A stretch of DNA of 33,474 bases from Deltaproteobacteria bacterium. Lineage in GTDB: Bacteria > Myxococcota > B64-G9. A program made the translations under genes and the position numbers. The stretch covers positions 1 to 33,474 of the forward strand of contig JAFDKH010000031.1 in NCBI GenBank assembly GCA_019307065.1. The letters are read 5' to 3'. Under the pieces are notes generated by a model. That model had not been told where the DNA came from, ran no database searches, and was given only the letters and a program-made list of their open reading frames with translations. Shown here piece by piece: positions 32,295 to 33,474 of the stretch. Position 1 is the stretch's first letter; each line of letters begins with the position of its first letter.

Positions 32295-33046
32295 CAGACG
32301 TCTTTATCTTTTTCTTTGAGGAAGGGCTTGCCGAAGATCAGCATACCGCGTTTCATATCTTTGGTCAGCAGGTTGATCTTGGTTCGTTCCTCGGTCGGGT
32401 CGATTTTTTTACTGTCATCGTGAATCTTGTAGAAGCCGCGAATAGAGACCTTTTTGCCTTTTTTAAAGGCCCCTTTGTGCTCACCTTCTTTGGGAATCCG
32501 AATAATCCGGATTTTCAAGGTGGGAATAGGTTCGCAGGGACACATTTCCACGATTTTGCCGACTAAGTTGTAGGGATCTTTTTTACGGTCTTCGGGCTTA
32601 GGCAGCTCGATTTTCTTGCTGGCTCTGATCGAGCCTGCGCTGGACAAGTCTGATAATGCCGGACCGCCTTCATCGCCCAGATCAGTCAAGGCGGCCAGGG
32701 CATCTTTTCTGGCTGTTTCCTTGCCCAATTGGATTCCGGCCAGTTTTTCAAGCAGGCTCTGTTCGGTCAAGCCGGCGCCCTTGAAAACCAGGGTTACGTC
32801 ATCTGTGGCTTCGACGCTAATTGGAGCGATTTTGTCCTTTAGCTCGGCGGCCACATCAGCTGCTTTGGTGCCGGTCTTGAGAATGAAGCGGAAAGAGTCT
32901 CCCGCCTTGACCCACTCAGATGCTACCGCGGGAATGAACTTGCCGTCCGAAGTCTTGACGACCAGCGGTTCTCCGGCCCAAATTATCGGGACAACCAGTA
33001 ACAAGGCCAACGTAACCAAGCATGCCAAACGTACATGTTTCGACAT
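32267..33046 (-). CDS. Exported protein, function unknown
   Basis: The product is 259 residues. GGAG lies six bases before the ATG at 33046, giving the Sec signal MSKHVRLACLVTLALLLVVP with cleavage near WAG/EP; a start at 33091 would add 15 residues and is unlikely. Residues about 25-100 are alpha/beta (VKAGDSFRFILKTGTKAADVA). The second half (about 150-259) contains EMCPCEPIPTLKIRIIRI and KKVSIRGFYKIHDDSKKI, a beta-rich unit that could be an OB-like fold, with a CPC motif. I recognise no family. Its 3' end is duplicated beyond the toxin-antitoxin module. Confidence 0.75.
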   Translation of the reverse strand: MSKHVRLACLVTLALLLVVPIIWAGEPLVVKTSDGKFIPAVASEWVKAGDSFRFILKTGTKAADVAAELKDKIAPISVEATDDVTLVFKGAGLTEQSLLEKLAGIQLGKETARKDALAALTDLGDEGGPALSDLSSAGSIRASKKIELPKPEDRKKDPYNLVGKIVEMCPCEPIPTLKIRIIRIPKEGEHKGAFKKGKKVSIRGFYKIHDDSKKIDPTEERTKINLLTKDMKRGMLIFGKPFLKEKDKDVWVLETIEKM

Positions 33047-33209
33047 TCTATTCTCCTTTTCCCCGGGCGCCTGGAACAGACAGGCGAACAAATACCTACA
33101 GTAGCAGTAAAAAGCACCTTAAGGATAAGACGCAGGTGATAGGGTGTCAATTCATAAGAAAATCGTTTTTATTTTGCTGTTTTTGGGCCAGAAACCTACA
33201 ATCTTCGTA

Positions 33210-33474
33210 ATGCCCAAAGAAACCTCGAAAGAAACCGAACCTCGCAAGAGCCGGCCGATTTGGCTGCGGGTTCTGAGGATAATTGGAAAAGTATTTCTGT
33301 GGTTCATGGGAATACTCTTGGGTCTGTTCATTTTAGCTTGGCTTGCGTTGTTGATATCTTTTCCGGACGACAAGATCCGGCGGATGTTGGTTGCCGAACT
33401 CGAGCAGTGGCTGGGAGTAGAAGTTCAAGCCGAATCGCTCCATCTCGAGATCTTGAGCGGACTGTCTTTGAATA
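33210..33474 (+). CDS. N-terminus of an AsmA/GspN-like inner-membrane protein (truncated by window edge)
   Basis: The frame stays open from the ATG at 33210 to the end of the window (88 codons). It gives a charged N-tail (MPKETSKETEPRKSRP), one membrane segment (VFLWFMGILLGLFILAWLALL) and then FPDDKIRRMLVAELEQWLG, EVQAESLHLEI and LSGLSL. A membrane anchor followed by an amphipathic helix and a beta strand of this type is characteristic of AsmA-family and type II secretion GspN proteins. No clear ribosome-binding site precedes it; a GTG about 66 bases upstream is an in-frame alternative. Confidence 0.65.
   Translation, partial: MPKETSKETEPRKSRPIWLRVLRIIGKVFLWFMGILLGLFILAWLALLISFPDDKIRRMLVAELEQWLGVEVQAESLHLEILSGLSLN

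Overview
The window reads as a chromosome segment from a deltaproteobacterial-type bacterium, most likely Myxococcota or a near relative. Three things point that way. Secreted lipoproteins rich in Cys and Asp are frequent. One protein has MopE-type CDGxDNDCD repeats and ends in a MYXO-CTERM-like tail (Gly-Cys-x-Cys, hydrophobic helix, Arg cluster). Large periplasmic TPR/DUF3857/transglutaminase-like proteins are also present. This placement is inference from gene content; no rRNA or other strong marker is present.

Layout. 1-3.4 kb: a small lipoprotein, a double-receiver protein related to the PEP/pyruvate-binding two-component family, a stand-alone Lrp/AsnC effector domain and a SurA-like lipoprotein foldase. 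3.4-6.9 kb: a two-gene secreted cassette, made of a lipoprotein with a possible papain-fold core and a PPC domain, followed by the MopE/MYXO-CTERM protein. 6.9-15.0 kb (minus strand): an exported protein followed by two giant tandem TPR/DUF3857 paralogues. The second paralogue lacks the catalytic Cys and is cut by an in-frame TAA.

15.1-18.0 kb (minus strand): the most interesting locus, a compact operon with overlapping genes: PqqD-like peptide-binding protein, radical SAM/SPASM enzyme, a 64-residue Gly/Cys/Pro-rich precursor-like peptide ending in Ser, an HPr-kinase-like P-loop kinase, and an S24/S26 (signal-peptidase-like) serine peptidase. It looks like a RiPP pathway: PqqD presents the leader, the radical SAM enzyme modifies the core, the kinase may phosphorylate the peptide (possibly its C-terminal Ser), and the peptidase may remove the leader. 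A strong promoter lies so close to the first start codon that the mRNA is probably leaderless. A long palindrome overlaps the 3' end of the operon. A gingipain-family (C25) peptidase is transcribed divergently.

21.4-26.2 kb: a beta-barrel-like protein, a PKD-domain lipoprotein, thymidine kinase, hypoxanthine phosphoribosyltransferase and a membrane-anchored protein. 26.2-28.2 kb (minus strand): a knotted (AOTCase/YgeW-type) carbamoyltransferase with carbamate kinase, probably an ATP-yielding ureido-compound catabolic pair. 28.3-31.3 kb: a TPR lipoprotein, a large Cys-rich lipoprotein and a small ribbon-helix-helix protein. 31.4-32.3 kb: a RelE-type toxin-antitoxin module between two copies of a ~130 bp direct repeat that duplicates the 3' end of the neighbouring gene. 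The right edge holds an exported protein on the minus strand and the start of an AsmA/GspN-like gene that runs off the window.
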